Source: Bacteroidales bacterium (GTDB lineage Bacteria; Bacteroidota; Bacteroidia; Bacteroidales; UBA932). From it: DNA of 33,001 bases. Positions 16,389 through 24,962 of this stretch are shown piece after piece; within the stretch, counting starts at the first letter, position 1, and every line of letters begins with the position of its first letter. The translations under genes and the position numbers were made by a program. The stretch covers positions 1-33,001 of the forward strand of contig VSOK01000030.1 in the NCBI GenBank assembly GCA_009774765.1, given 5' to 3'. Below the pieces are notes generated by a model. That model was not told the DNA's origin. It ran no database searches and worked only from the letters and a program-made list of their open reading frames with translations.

Positions 16389-19300
16389 TTAAAATCTCAG
16401 ACTGATTGACATTGATATGCTGTTGGAGAATGGATATTCAATACCTCTTTCCTCCTTTATGGAGGATATTCTCCAGAGATTGTTGGCATACAGCCTGATT
16501 GATGCGCCCTGGACCCTTATCTTCCTGAGCCAGGCAGCCGTGATGTCATATCCGACTGAAATGGATTCTATTGAGAACACATTTTCATCAAGGACGAACC
16601 TGGAGGACATCGGTGTCGTGTCGAGGTTGTCTATGGCCTTGAATTTCGCATTGTCTCCCGGTTTCTGCCATCTGTCATAAAGCGCGCGTTTGTCCACATT
16701 GTAGTAAAGCTGCTGTTCGCTAAGGTTCTCCACTTTGTTGTACAGGGCCGAGGCAAATGTCTGTGCACCGAACTGGTACCGGCAGTTGACGCTGGCGGAG
16801 AGCTGTTTCCAATAGAATGTCATACCTATCACTCCTTCAAGGTCCGGTGCTGTTGAACCTACCTTTACTTCGTCGTCGGCATTGTACTGGAATGTGTAAC
16901 GTCCCTCTTTTGTCAAAAAGACCTCTTTTCCCGTAGCCGGATCTATTCCCATTGACCTGACGGCCCAGATGTCGTCAGGACTGGCACCGTCGTAATATCT
17001 TCTGAATACTTCCGCACTTCCTTTCTGGTTCATAAAATCAAGGCTGTTGCCGATGTTTATATATTCTGAACGGTTCTGCCTGTAGGACCAGTTTACGCTC
17101 AATCTCGTGGTCGCCGTCTTTATTGCCATTACGCTGAGCGTGCCGGAAAATCCTTTTGATATCTGTCCGCCTAAATTCGTGTATGCCCTCGTCTGGCCGG
17201 CAGAAGGAGGGAGCGATATCGAGACGAGCAGCGGATCTGTATTTTTGTAATAATAGTCGAATCCGAGCCTTATCCTGTCATCCCAGGCAGTGAAATCCAG
17301 ACCTAAGTTCTGGTCGAGGGTCTTCTGCCATGCCAGATTCCTGTTCGCCGCTTTCAGAAGGATCGCGCTTTCTCCGAACACATTGGTGTATTCCGGGTTG
17401 TATTCATATATTCCGGATGACATATAGGCGTCGAAGTTCTGGTTTCCGGGATTTCCTATTGAATATCTGAGCTTAAGGAAATCTATCCATTTGACCTTGA
17501 ACCATTTTTCATTTGTTATGTCCCAGGCGGCACCCAGCGACCAGGTACCTGTGAACATCTTTTGTGCTCCGAATACGGATGAACCGTCAAGCCTGTAGTT
17601 GAGGTCTATCATATAGCGTCCTTTGTAGGCATAGTTTCCGCTCAGCAGAAATCCGGTCGAACGTGAACGTGATATGCTGTAGCGTGGTTTTGTGCCGGCA
17701 TCGAATCCTGCCGAGAATGCAGGGTTCTGATGCTTGTCTCCTACAAATCCGGTGATGTCATAGCCTCCGCGCTTGGTGTCCCTGTTGCTGAAGTCCCAGC
17801 TGGCGTTCGCGCTTACATTATGCTGGCCCTTGAACAGCTTTCCGAAACTGAATACGATTCTTCCGTTGTAGTTGAAACTGTCGTTGGTGTCCTCAGAATA
17901 TAACCCTTTCTTGTCCGTGACGCTTCCTATGAAGTCAGGGTGTTCAGGAGATTTGAACGCTTCGGTGGAAGACGTGCTTTTGCTCAGTCCCAATGTTCCT
18001 CTTATCGAGAACATTCCGAGAAATCTGTATGTGAGGTCAAGCTGGTCCGACAGTGTCAGGTCTTTTGTCCTGTTGGTGTTGGTTATGTCAAAGAGGGCTA
18101 TCGGATTGTATATTGAACTTCCTGCCACATCCATAGACTCCAGCAGGAGAGGTATAGACCCGTCATCATTGTATTTCCTGTAATATGGATTCGCATTGGC
18201 GAACTGGTCAAATGACACAGGCTCCTTGTCCGCATTTACAAGCGAGACGTTGAAGTTGTTGGAGAATGTGAAATTGTTTTTACGGTATCTGACCTGTATG
18301 TTTCCTCCCATAAGCTCCCTGTCAGAGCCTTTCATCACACCTTTGTCGTTGCCGTAGTTGATGCCTATGCCGTATTGCATATTCTGGTCTCCTCCGTCCA
18401 CATACAGGTTGTGCGAATGGTTGAATACCACCCTGAGAGGGTCCGACAGCCAATATGAATCAACTCCTGCCCTTACCGCTTTCAGTCTTGAATAATACAG
18501 CTCGTCCAGAGCGTCCTGTTCCGGTGAGTTGGCTTCGTCCTTTGAAGTATATCTTCCTGCGAGCTTCTCGAATTGAAGCTTTTCCGAAGCGTTCATAAGA
18601 TTGTAGTCGCTCAGGTCCGGGAACTGTACTCCAAGATTTGCAGAATAGCTTACCCTGAGCTGTCCGGGCTCAGGCGGTACAGTTTCGACTACGATCACAC
18701 CGTTTGCTGCCTTGGATCCGTAGATTGCGGTAGAAGCGGCGTCCTTAAGCACGGTGACGCTTTTCACCCTGTCTATGTTGAGGCTTATGATGGCGTCGAT
18801 ATCTACTTCCATTCCGTCCAGTATGAACAGAGGCTGGTTGGGGATGTTGTCATATTCTGATTCAAGCTCTCCTACGATGCTGGTCTTGCCTCTGATTTCA
18901 AGGTCAGGCATCGTGTTGGGGTCCGCTCCTCTGAGATTGTTCTCTACGATTGTCATAGCCGGCTCCAGAGTCTTGAGGCTCTGGAGAATGTTGCCCGTAG
19001 ACACCATTTTCAGTTCCTGTCCGGAAAATGTGGATGCTGAACCTGTGAAGCTGTTCCTGTTCCTTGTGATTATACCTGTGACAACGACGTCTTCTATGCT
19101 TGTGGCTTCTTCGACGAGCGTGACGATGGTGGACTCCTGCCCAGTATACAGGATTTCAACTTCGGTCATTCCCAGCATTGTGATAATGACCTTATGGTTG
19201 CCCTGAGGTATGTTTTTCAGTTGGAAATTACCGAATTTGTCTGTTTCAGTTCCGATGCTTGGATTGTCCTTCAGGTAGACTACTGCTCCAGGAAGGCCTT

Positions 19301-19415
19301 TGCCCTGCTCATCTTTTACAACTCCGACAAGGATTCTTGATGCCCCCCCCGATGACTGGGCGAAAGCGGTCGCTACGATTGAAATTAAAAATAGGATTAA
19401 AAGTGACTTTTTCAC
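16389..19415 (-). CDS. SusC/RagA-family TonB-dependent transporter
   Basis: The outer-membrane channel of the locus, 1008 residues. Signal peptide about 1-18 (cut after AFA). A carboxypeptidase-regulatory-like domain spans about 28-105 (GVVKDEQGKGLPGAVVYLKD). The plug spans about 108-245, with EDVVVTG, LRGADPN..PDLEIRG, PLFILDGMEV and VLKDAASTAIYGSKAANGV, the standard SusC signatures. The rest is a 22-strand-type barrel ending SISLRF. There is no N-terminal STN signalling domain and no sigma or anti-sigma gene adjacent, so regulation by cell-surface signalling is not supported. A G8 tract (C8 on the given strand, 19343-19350) lies at codons 21-24, just after the signal peptide, and could switch the frame by slippage. 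Confidence 0.95.
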   Translation of the reverse strand: MKKSLLILFLISIVATAFAQSSGGASRILVGVVKDEQGKGLPGAVVYLKDNPSIGTETDKFGNFQLKNIPQGNHKVIITMLGMTEVEILYTGQESTIVTLVEEATSIEDVVVTGIITRNRNSFTGSASTFSGQELKMVSTGNILQSLKTLEPAMTIVENNLRGADPNTMPDLEIRGKTSIVGELESEYDNIPNQPLFILDGMEVDIDAIISLNIDRVKSVTVLKDAASTAIYGSKAANGVIVVETVPPEPGQLRVSYSANLGVQFPDLSDYNLMNASEKLQFEKLAGRYTSKDEANSPEQDALDELYYSRLKAVRAGVDSYWLSDPLRVVFNHSHNLYVDGGDQNMQYGIGINYGNDKGVMKGSDRELMGGNIQVRYRKNNFTFSNNFNVSLVNADKEPVSFDQFANANPYYRKYNDDGSIPLLLESMDVAGSSIYNPIALFDITNTNRTKDLTLSDQLDLTYRFLGMFSIRGTLGLSKSTSSTEAFKSPEHPDFIGSVTDKKGLYSEDTNDSFNYNGRIVFSFGKLFKGQHNVSANASWDFSNRDTKRGGYDITGFVGDKHQNPAFSAGFDAGTKPRYSISRSRSTGFLLSGNYAYKGRYMIDLNYRLDGSSVFGAQKMFTGTWSLGAAWDITNEKWFKVKWIDFLKLRYSIGNPGNQNFDAYMSSGIYEYNPEYTNVFGESAILLKAANRNLAWQKTLDQNLGLDFTAWDDRIRLGFDYYYKNTDPLLVSISLPPSAGQTRAYTNLGGQISKGFSGTLSVMAIKTATTRLSVNWSYRQNRSEYINIGNSLDFMNQKGSAEVFRRYYDGASPDDIWAVRSMGIDPATGKEVFLTKEGRYTFQYNADDEVKVGSTAPDLEGVIGMTFYWKQLSASVNCRYQFGAQTFASALYNKVENLSEQQLYYNVDKRALYDRWQKPGDNAKFKAIDNLDTTPMSSRFVLDENVFSIESISVGYDITAAWLRKIRVQGASIRLYANNLWRISSIKEERGIEYPFSNSISMSISLRF
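19343..19350 (-). repeat. G8 homopolymer in susC just after the signal peptide
   Basis: Eight C on the plus strand (eight G in susC) span parts of codons 21-24 (Ser-Gly-Gly-Ala). In the sequence given the frame is open. Gain or loss of one base would truncate the protein shortly after the signal peptide. Confidence 0.9.
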
Positions 19416-19450
19416 TATATAAATGGTCTGTTAATTGTTTCCGAAGCTTG

Positions 19451-19480
19451 CAAAGATATTGAAAAAACATTAAAAACAAC
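19451..19480 (-). promoter_or_regulatory. Probable promoter of the susC operon
   Basis: On the minus strand TATCTTTG (19451-19458) fits the -7 consensus. The -33 is weak: GTTG (19477-19480) with an 18-base spacer. A weak -33 often goes with activator dependence, but no regulator is encoded nearby. The leader would be about 30 bases. Confidence 0.45.
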
Positions 19481-19550
19481 TGTCTGGCGCATTATAACGT
19501 GGATTGTCAGTTTGAAAAATCATTATTTATTATTGACCTCCACTATGAAT

Positions 19551-19585
19551 TTTGTTATGAATATTGTGAAATTGATGTACATTTG
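19551..19585 (+). promoter_or_regulatory. Promoter for the lipoprotein/PepSY pair
   Basis: TTTG (19551-19554), a 23-base spacer and TACATTTG (19578-19585) match the Bacteroidales consensus. The ATG lies 23 bases after the -7 box. Confidence 0.6.
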
Positions 19586-19608
19586 TCACCGATTTATTAA
19601 AAAATGAT

Positions 19609-20121
19609 ATGAAAAAAATTTTTGTTTTTTTATTTGCATCTGTCCTGTTTGCGGCCTGCTCAGGCAGAAATGAGGCCTCAGACGTGCTGGGAGTAGATGA
19701 ACTTATGCAATCTTTTGATTTCAGAAATGCCGGAGATACAGTTGCGGTGAAAGGTTTCTGTATGGATGTCTGCGGACATGGTTCGACGCATATCACGCTT
19801 ATGGGGTCAGACAGTACGCATGTCATAGCAGCCTATGCCGATGAAAGCCTCGGATCATTTGACAAAAGCATAACATATCAGGATGTGACCGTCTACGGTG
19901 TGCTTCAGGAGCAGAGAGTGGACACGGCATTCCTTGACGACTGGGAATACCGCCTTGATGAGAGCCTCAAAGGCCCGAATGGAAATCCGGAAGCCGTAGC
20001 CCAGCTGAAAGGACAGATTGTGGAGCTTAGGGATTCGATCGCAGCGAGGTCTGCACGTGTCGGCAAGAATTACTGGAGCAGCTGGACAATCAGCGTATAT
20101 TCATACAAGGCAGATGAATAA
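19609..20121 (+). CDS. Small lipoprotein, possible OB-fold/metal-binding, unknown function
   Basis: A 170-residue predicted lipoprotein with lipobox LFAAC (Cys17). The core (about 40-115) starts DTVAVKGFCMDVCGHGSTHITLMG. A beta-rich module opening with KG-x-C-x3-C and His57, His61 and His71 close by resembles the OB-fold/DUF4920-like lipoproteins of Bacteroidota and could bind metal or haem. That is inference from Cys/His spacing. A helical segment near 130-155 (AVAQLKGQIVELRDSIAARSA) may be a short coiled coil. The stop overlaps the PepSY-associated gene by 8 bases, so the two proteins probably act together at the envelope. I do not recognise a named gene. Confidence 0.8.
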   Translation: MKKIFVFLFASVLFAACSGRNEASDVLGVDELMQSFDFRNAGDTVAVKGFCMDVCGHGSTHITLMGSDSTHVIAAYADESLGSFDKSITYQDVTVYGVLQEQRVDTAFLDDWEYRLDESLKGPNGNPEAVAQLKGQIVELRDSIAARSARVGKNYWSSWTISVYSYKADE

Positions 20122-20665
20122 GAAATTGCTCCGTGATATACACCGTGAACTTTCGTTCTTTTTTGCCGGTGTCATTTTTATATATGCGATATCAGGAATA
20201 TGTCTCAACCATAAAAGGGATTTCAATCCTGACATCAGCATCCATAGGTATGATATGGTACTTGAAGGGACTTTTCCTGCAGAAGGGGAACCGGACAAGG
20301 ATATGCTCCATTCATATATCAGCCAGCTTTCTTCCAAAGAAACATATACCCGTCACGCCAGGACAGGGGAGTCCGGAGTGAAAGTGTTTTTCAAAGGTGG
20401 ATCTTCCCTTGACATCAATCTGTCAGACGGAACGGCGGTATATGAGAAAGTGAGAAAAAGGGCTGTCCTTGCTGATTTCAACAAACTGCATTACAATCCG
20501 TCCCGATGGTGGACCTGGTTTTCGGACATATTTGCTGTATGCCTTGTCATAATTACTGTCACAGGTCTTTTTATGCTCAAAGGAAAGAGAGGATTATGGG
20601 GACGAGGGGGCATTGAGTTCATTGCAGGACTTCTTGTTCCGTTGATATTCCTGTTCTTGTTATAG
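20114..20665 (+). CDS. PepSY-associated transmembrane protein
   Basis: A 183-residue inner-membrane protein. The N-terminal HRELSFFFAGVIFIYAISG helix (about 10-31) and the following LNHKRDFNP are typical of PepSY_TM-like proteins. A periplasmic PepSY-like section (about 35-125) follows, then a second helix after PSRWWTWFSDIFAV (about 137-158) and a third at the C-terminus (about 165-183). ATG 20114 is chosen because it begins the conserved MNKKLLRDIHREL; the open frame upstream lies over the previous gene and has no similarity. The family is often linked to metal or haem/siderophore handling, but a role here is unproven. It overlaps the lipoprotein gene by 8 bases and ends at a shared terminator. 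Confidence 0.85.
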   Translation: MNKKLLRDIHRELSFFFAGVIFIYAISGICLNHKRDFNPDISIHRYDMVLEGTFPAEGEPDKDMLHSYISQLSSKETYTRHARTGESGVKVFFKGGSSLDINLSDGTAVYEKVRKRAVLADFNKLHYNPSRWWTWFSDIFAVCLVIITVTGLFMLKGKRGLWGRGGIEFIAGLLVPLIFLFLL

Positions 20666-20696
20666 CGTATCACTCGTCTGTAAAATATTGAAAATA

Positions 20697-20738
20697 AAAG
20701 AGAAGCCGGCTAAAATCACTTTTGGCCGGCTTCTCTTT
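20697..20738. terminator. Bidirectional terminator between PepSY gene and infB
   Basis: Arms 20697-20715 and 20720-20738 pair over 19 positions (one G-T) around a TCAC loop, with A-rich and T-rich ends. It can serve both the PepSY gene (plus) and infB (minus, stop at 20759). Confidence 0.85.
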
Positions 20739-20758
20739 CTATGTTTGGATTCCCTTTC

Positions 20759-23650
20759 TTAGAGAGTCCTCTTGATTTCTATGATTGTATAGGCCTCGAT
20801 GACGTCTCCTACCTTGATGTCATTGTAGCCGGCAATGTTAAGACCGCAGTCCATACCTGCACTGACTTCCTTGACATCGTCCTTGAACCTCTTGAGTGAT
20901 CCGAGCTCTCCGGTGTAGACCACGATACCGTCCCTGATGACACGTACCTTTGAAGTCCTTGTCAACTTGCCTTCCTTGACCATACATCCGGCGATTGTAC
21001 CGACCTTTGAAATCTTGAATGTCTCGGCAACCTCTGCAGTTGCGGTAATCTCTTCTTTCTCTTCCGGCTCAAGCATACCCTCTATACCGCTCTTGACCTC
21101 ATTGATCGCATCGTAGATGACAGAGTAGAGCCTGATCTCAATCTCCTCTTTCTCCGCAAGTTTTCTCGCGTTTGAAGAAGGACGTACCTGGAATCCGATG
21201 ATGATCGCGTCAGAAGCGGCTGCAAGCAGTACATCTGATTCTGATATCGCTCCCACCGCCTTGTGTATTACGTTTACGCGTACCTCTTCTGTAGAGAGTT
21301 TAAGGAGTGAATCCGAAAGTGCCTCTATTGAGCCGTCCACATCTCCTTTGACGATAATGTTCAGCTCCTTGAAGTTTCCTATGGCGATCCGTCGTCCGAT
21401 TTCTTCCAGAGTCATGTGCTTCTGAGTCTTTATGCCCTGGATGCGGATAAGCTGCTCTCTCTTGTTGGCTATGTCCTTCGCTTCCTTCTCGTCCGCCATG
21501 ATGTTGAATGTCTCTCCTGCTGTTGGAGCTCCATTCAGTCCGAGGACTGATACCGGTGTGGACGGACCTGCCTCATCTACTTTCTGGCCACGTTCGTTGA
21601 ACATTGCCTTTACTCTTCCTGTGAAGCATCCGCTGAGCATAATGTCACCGACCCTCATTGTTCCGTTCTGTACAAGGACAGTGGCAAGATAACCGCGACC
21701 CTTGTCAAGTGAGGACTCAATGATCGCACCCGACGCGCGTTTCTTCGGATTTGCCTTCAGGTCAAGCATTTCAGCCTCGAGCAGAACCTTGTCAAGGAGT
21801 TTGTCCACGTTGATTCCCTTTTTGGCAGAAATCTCCTGGCACTGGTATTTTCCTCCCCAGTCCTCTACGAGGATGTTCATATTGGCGAGCTGCTCCCTGA
21901 TCTTGTCCGGGTTCGCACCTGGCTTGTCTATCTTGTTGATGGCAAAAATCATAGGTACTCCGGCAGCCTGGGCGTGGTTGATGGCCTCCACAGTCTGCGG
22001 CATTATGGCGTCATCGGCAGCGATAATGATGATCGCAAGGTCAGTCATCTTCGCACCGCGGGCACGCATGGCAGTAAATGCCTCATGTCCGGGAGTATCG
22101 AGGAATGTGATCTTCTGACCGTCCGGGAGAATCACGTTGTATGCTCCGATATGCTGTGTGATACCTCCGGCCTCACCTGCGATTACATTCGCCTTACGGA
22201 TGTGGTCGAGCAGGGAAGTCTTTCCGTGGTCGACGTGACCCATCACTGTGATTACAGGAGGTCTCGGTGTGAGATCCTCTGCATTTTCATTCTCCTGTTC
22301 CTGCTCTATGGCCTCAGTAAGCTCCGCAGTTACAAATTCAACTTCGTATCCGAATTCTTCAGCTACAAGCACAAGCGCCTCGGCGTCAAGTCTCTGGTTG
22401 ATTGATACCATAAGACCGAGATTCATGCAGGCTCCGATGACTTTGGTTACAGGAGTATTGTTCATCAGGGTGGCAAGATCGTTGACAGTAACGAATTCTG
22501 TCACCTTGAGAACTTTCTTCTCGATTTCCTGGAGTTCCATTTCCTCCTGGAGTTTCTGGGAAGCAAGCTCACGTTTTTCTTTCCTGTGCTTTGCTCCGAA
22601 GTTGTTCTTGCCTTTGTTCTCGTTCATCCTGGCGTATGTCTCCTTGATCTGTTTCTGGATCTGCTTCTGCATCTCCTCTGTTTCAGCCTCGGTCATAGCA
22701 GGTTTGAAACGGTCAGCTCCTTTGGTCTTCTTGTTTTTCTTGTTGAAATTGTTGTCCGGCCTGAAGTCTTTCTTTACGTTGCCGTTGCTGTCCGCACCCT
22801 TTTTCTTGTCTTTGCGTGCTGCATCATTGTCAGTCTGCACTTTGGATACGTCAACCTTGCTTCCGCCCTTCGTTATCCTTTCTCTTTTTTTGCCTCCTTT
22901 GCGTGTGTCAAATTTTGAAAGGTCTATCTTGTCTACAACGACAGGTCCTGCCAGCTTTTCTACTTTAACCTCCCTGTGCTCAACACGTCTTGGTTCCTCT
23001 GTTCTCTCCATAGGTTTTTCTTTATTCTCTTCTTTTGCCTGTGGCTTCTCCGCAGGTTTTTCTGCGGGTTTCTCTTCAACTGTCTTCTCTACAGGCACTT
23101 CAACAGCAGTTTCAGCAACTTTTTCCTCGGTTTCAATGACAGGAGCCGCCGGGGTCGGAGCGGAAGTCTTCTCCTCTTTCTTTGAAGCCTTGGTCTCGAA
23201 TTTCGAAAGATCGATCCTGTCCACAACCTTAGGTGCGGCAAGTTCTATCTTCGGTGCTGCCTTTACCGGTTCCTGGATCTGCTCAGGAGTCTTTTCCTGC
23301 TTTTCCTCAGGTACGGCAGCCTGTTTTTCTACAGACGTTTCCGGTATTATGCTGTTGCTTTTGATGATGATTTCCTGTACAGGCTCATCCTCCTCATCTT
23401 CTTCACCGGTATTCTTTTTCTTTGTTCCCAGCTCGATGATTTCCTTCAGTTTTATGGCTACCTTCTCCGAGTCCTGCTTGAGCTTCTGCTCTTCACCGAA
23501 CTTGGATGTGATAGCAGGAAGGAATTCGTCCGAAATCTTTGCGTTCGGATTCATTTCCACTTCTACCCCTTTGTCCCTAAGGAAATCAACGAGGGTTGAA
23601 AGACCGATGTTGAATTGCTTTGTAAGTTTGCTTAATCTTATTTCTGCCAT
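20759..23650 (-). CDS. infB: Translation initiation factor IF-2
   Basis: The GTPase that places initiator tRNA on the 30S subunit. It has 963 residues. An N-terminal IF2N-type domain (1-55, MAEIRLSKLTKQFNIGLSTLVDFL) is followed by a long Lys/Glu/Pro-rich linker (55-370) and a second IF2N-like unit (about 385-450). The G domain follows: G1 GHVDHGKT at 471-478, then DTPGHEAF and NKID. Domains II, III and C2 follow. The linker carries two copies of a VDxIDLSKFxT motif (141-154 and 237-250), seen in other Bacteroidota IF-2 as multiple near-copies. It is third in the rimP-nusA-infB operon, 41 bases after nusA. Confidence 0.98.
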   Translation of the reverse strand: MAEIRLSKLTKQFNIGLSTLVDFLRDKGVEVEMNPNAKISDEFLPAITSKFGEEQKLKQDSEKVAIKLKEIIELGTKKKNTGEEDEEDEPVQEIIIKSNSIIPETSVEKQAAVPEEKQEKTPEQIQEPVKAAPKIELAAPKVVDRIDLSKFETKASKKEEKTSAPTPAAPVIETEEKVAETAVEVPVEKTVEEKPAEKPAEKPQAKEENKEKPMERTEEPRRVEHREVKVEKLAGPVVVDKIDLSKFDTRKGGKKRERITKGGSKVDVSKVQTDNDAARKDKKKGADSNGNVKKDFRPDNNFNKKNKKTKGADRFKPAMTEAETEEMQKQIQKQIKETYARMNENKGKNNFGAKHRKEKRELASQKLQEEMELQEIEKKVLKVTEFVTVNDLATLMNNTPVTKVIGACMNLGLMVSINQRLDAEALVLVAEEFGYEVEFVTAELTEAIEQEQENENAEDLTPRPPVITVMGHVDHGKTSLLDHIRKANVIAGEAGGITQHIGAYNVILPDGQKITFLDTPGHEAFTAMRARGAKMTDLAIIIIAADDAIMPQTVEAINHAQAAGVPMIFAINKIDKPGANPDKIREQLANMNILVEDWGGKYQCQEISAKKGINVDKLLDKVLLEAEMLDLKANPKKRASGAIIESSLDKGRGYLATVLVQNGTMRVGDIMLSGCFTGRVKAMFNERGQKVDEAGPSTPVSVLGLNGAPTAGETFNIMADEKEAKDIANKREQLIRIQGIKTQKHMTLEEIGRRIAIGNFKELNIIVKGDVDGSIEALSDSLLKLSTEEVRVNVIHKAVGAISESDVLLAAASDAIIIGFQVRPSSNARKLAEKEEIEIRLYSVIYDAINEVKSGIEGMLEPEEKEEITATAEVAETFKISKVGTIAGCMVKEGKLTRTSKVRVIRDGIVVYTGELGSLKRFKDDVKEVSAGMDCGLNIAGYNDIKVGDVIEAYTIIEIKRTL

Positions 23651-23691
23651 ATATTAACCCCTTATAATTTTGCGCTTGACAGCGCGTTTTG

Positions 23692-24927
23692 TTATTCTTC
23701 TTCAAATTCTTCCTTGAGGATCCTGAAAATTTCAGCGACTGTCTCGTCCTCAAGGTCTGCCCGTTTGGCTATGTCTGCCGGAGTGCATGCAAGCACGCTT
23801 TTCGCCGTATCGCATCCGATTGACTGGAGTTTGTCGATGATCCACTGGTCAATCTCGTTGCTGAACTCGCTGAGCAATACATCCTCTTCATCTTCCTGCT
23901 CTCTCCAAACCTCGATTTCTCTTCCCACGAGCATACCTGCCAGCTTGATGTTGCATCCGCCTTTTCCGATACCTTTCTTTACCTCGTCAGGATGCATATA
24001 CACTTTGATCTTCTCGTTCTCGCCTCCGATTACTACAGAAGAAATCTTTGCCGGATTCAAAGCCCTCTGGATGAGGAGCTGGGTGTTTGAAGTCCACTGG
24101 AGGACGTCTATGTTCTCGTTGCGGAGCTCGCGCACGATACCGATGATACGTGAACCTTTGACTCCGATGCAGGCTCCGATAGGATCGATTCTCTCATCGT
24201 ATGACTCAACCGCTACTTTAGCGCGTTCGCCCGGTACACGTACGACTTTCTTGATTGTGATCAGACCGTCGTATATTTCCGGAACCTCCTGCTCAAACAG
24301 CTTTTCGAGGAATTCGTTTGATGTCCTTGAAAGCACGATGTAAGGAGTCGTATTGTTTTTCATCTCTACGCTCTTGATGATGGCTTTCACAGTGTCATTC
24401 TTCTTGAAGTGCTCTCCCGGGATCTGCTCCGACTTTGGAAGTCTCAGCTCGTTTCCGTCCTCGTCAAGGATCAGGGCCTCTTTGGACCAGGTCTGATATA
24501 CCTCTCCGGTGAAGATCTCGCCGATCATTCCAGTGTACTTGTTGTAAAGATTGGCCTTCTCTATATCCATAATCCTTCCCTGGAGATTCTGTCTCAAGTT
24601 CAGGATTCCCCTGCGGCCGAAGTTCTTCATATCTACTTTTGTAGCGTATGTGTCTCCGATTTCGAACTCATCCTCTTCGCTGTTTGCCTCCTCGAGGGAA
24701 ATCTGGGTGTTCGGATCTTCCACCGTCTCTACGACGTCACGGTTCCAATAGATTTCACAGTCTCCCTTGTCTATGTTGATGATGATGTCAAAGTTGTCAG
24801 CCGAACCGTAGGTCTTGGCGAGCTGGGTGCGGAATACATCCTCCAAAACTCCCATCATAGTCGGCCTGTCAATGTTTTTCAGATTCTTGAACTCTGAAAA
24901 CGCATCTTTAAGTTCTGTCTTTTCCAT
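23692..24927 (-). CDS. nusA: Transcription termination/antitermination factor NusA
   Basis: RNA-polymerase-associated elongation factor that modulates pausing, termination and antitermination. It has 411 residues. The order is N-terminal polymerase-binding domain (1-125), S1 domain (about 131-203, MIGEIFTGEVYQ), KH1 with GACIGVKGSRI at 251-261, KH2 with GIGKGGCNIK at 319-328, and an acidic C-terminal helical domain (355-411). It lacks the two acidic repeats of the longer E. coli protein. It sits between rimP and infB. Because the operon leader carries a terminator-like hairpin, self-regulation by NusA is plausible. Confidence 0.97.
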   Translation of the reverse strand: MEKTELKDAFSEFKNLKNIDRPTMMGVLEDVFRTQLAKTYGSADNFDIIINIDKGDCEIYWNRDVVETVEDPNTQISLEEANSEEDEFEIGDTYATKVDMKNFGRRGILNLRQNLQGRIMDIEKANLYNKYTGMIGEIFTGEVYQTWSKEALILDEDGNELRLPKSEQIPGEHFKKNDTVKAIIKSVEMKNNTTPYIVLSRTSNEFLEKLFEQEVPEIYDGLITIKKVVRVPGERAKVAVESYDERIDPIGACIGVKGSRIIGIVRELRNENIDVLQWTSNTQLLIQRALNPAKISSVVIGGENEKIKVYMHPDEVKKGIGKGGCNIKLAGMLVGREIEVWREQEDEEDVLLSEFSNEIDQWIIDKLQSIGCDTAKSVLACTPADIAKRADLEDETVAEIFRILKEEFEEE

Positions 24928-24962
24928 TTTGATTTTTATATTTTACTTATTTTGTATTCAAA

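Noticed and set aside
20018..20113. Upstream extension of the PepSY-associated gene
   Set aside because: It lies inside the preceding lipoprotein gene in another frame; the conserved family N-terminus begins at ATG 20114.
22248..23657. A 469-codon open frame on the plus strand opposite infB
   Set aside because: It is the antisense of the Lys/Glu-rich IF-2 linker, which gives a Ser/Phe/Leu-rich product with no family signature. infB is certain on the other strand.
23672..23685. Small hairpin (GCGCT/AGCGC) between nusA and infB
   Set aside because: It is only a 5-base stem with no U-run on the operon strand; too weak to call a terminator or processing site.
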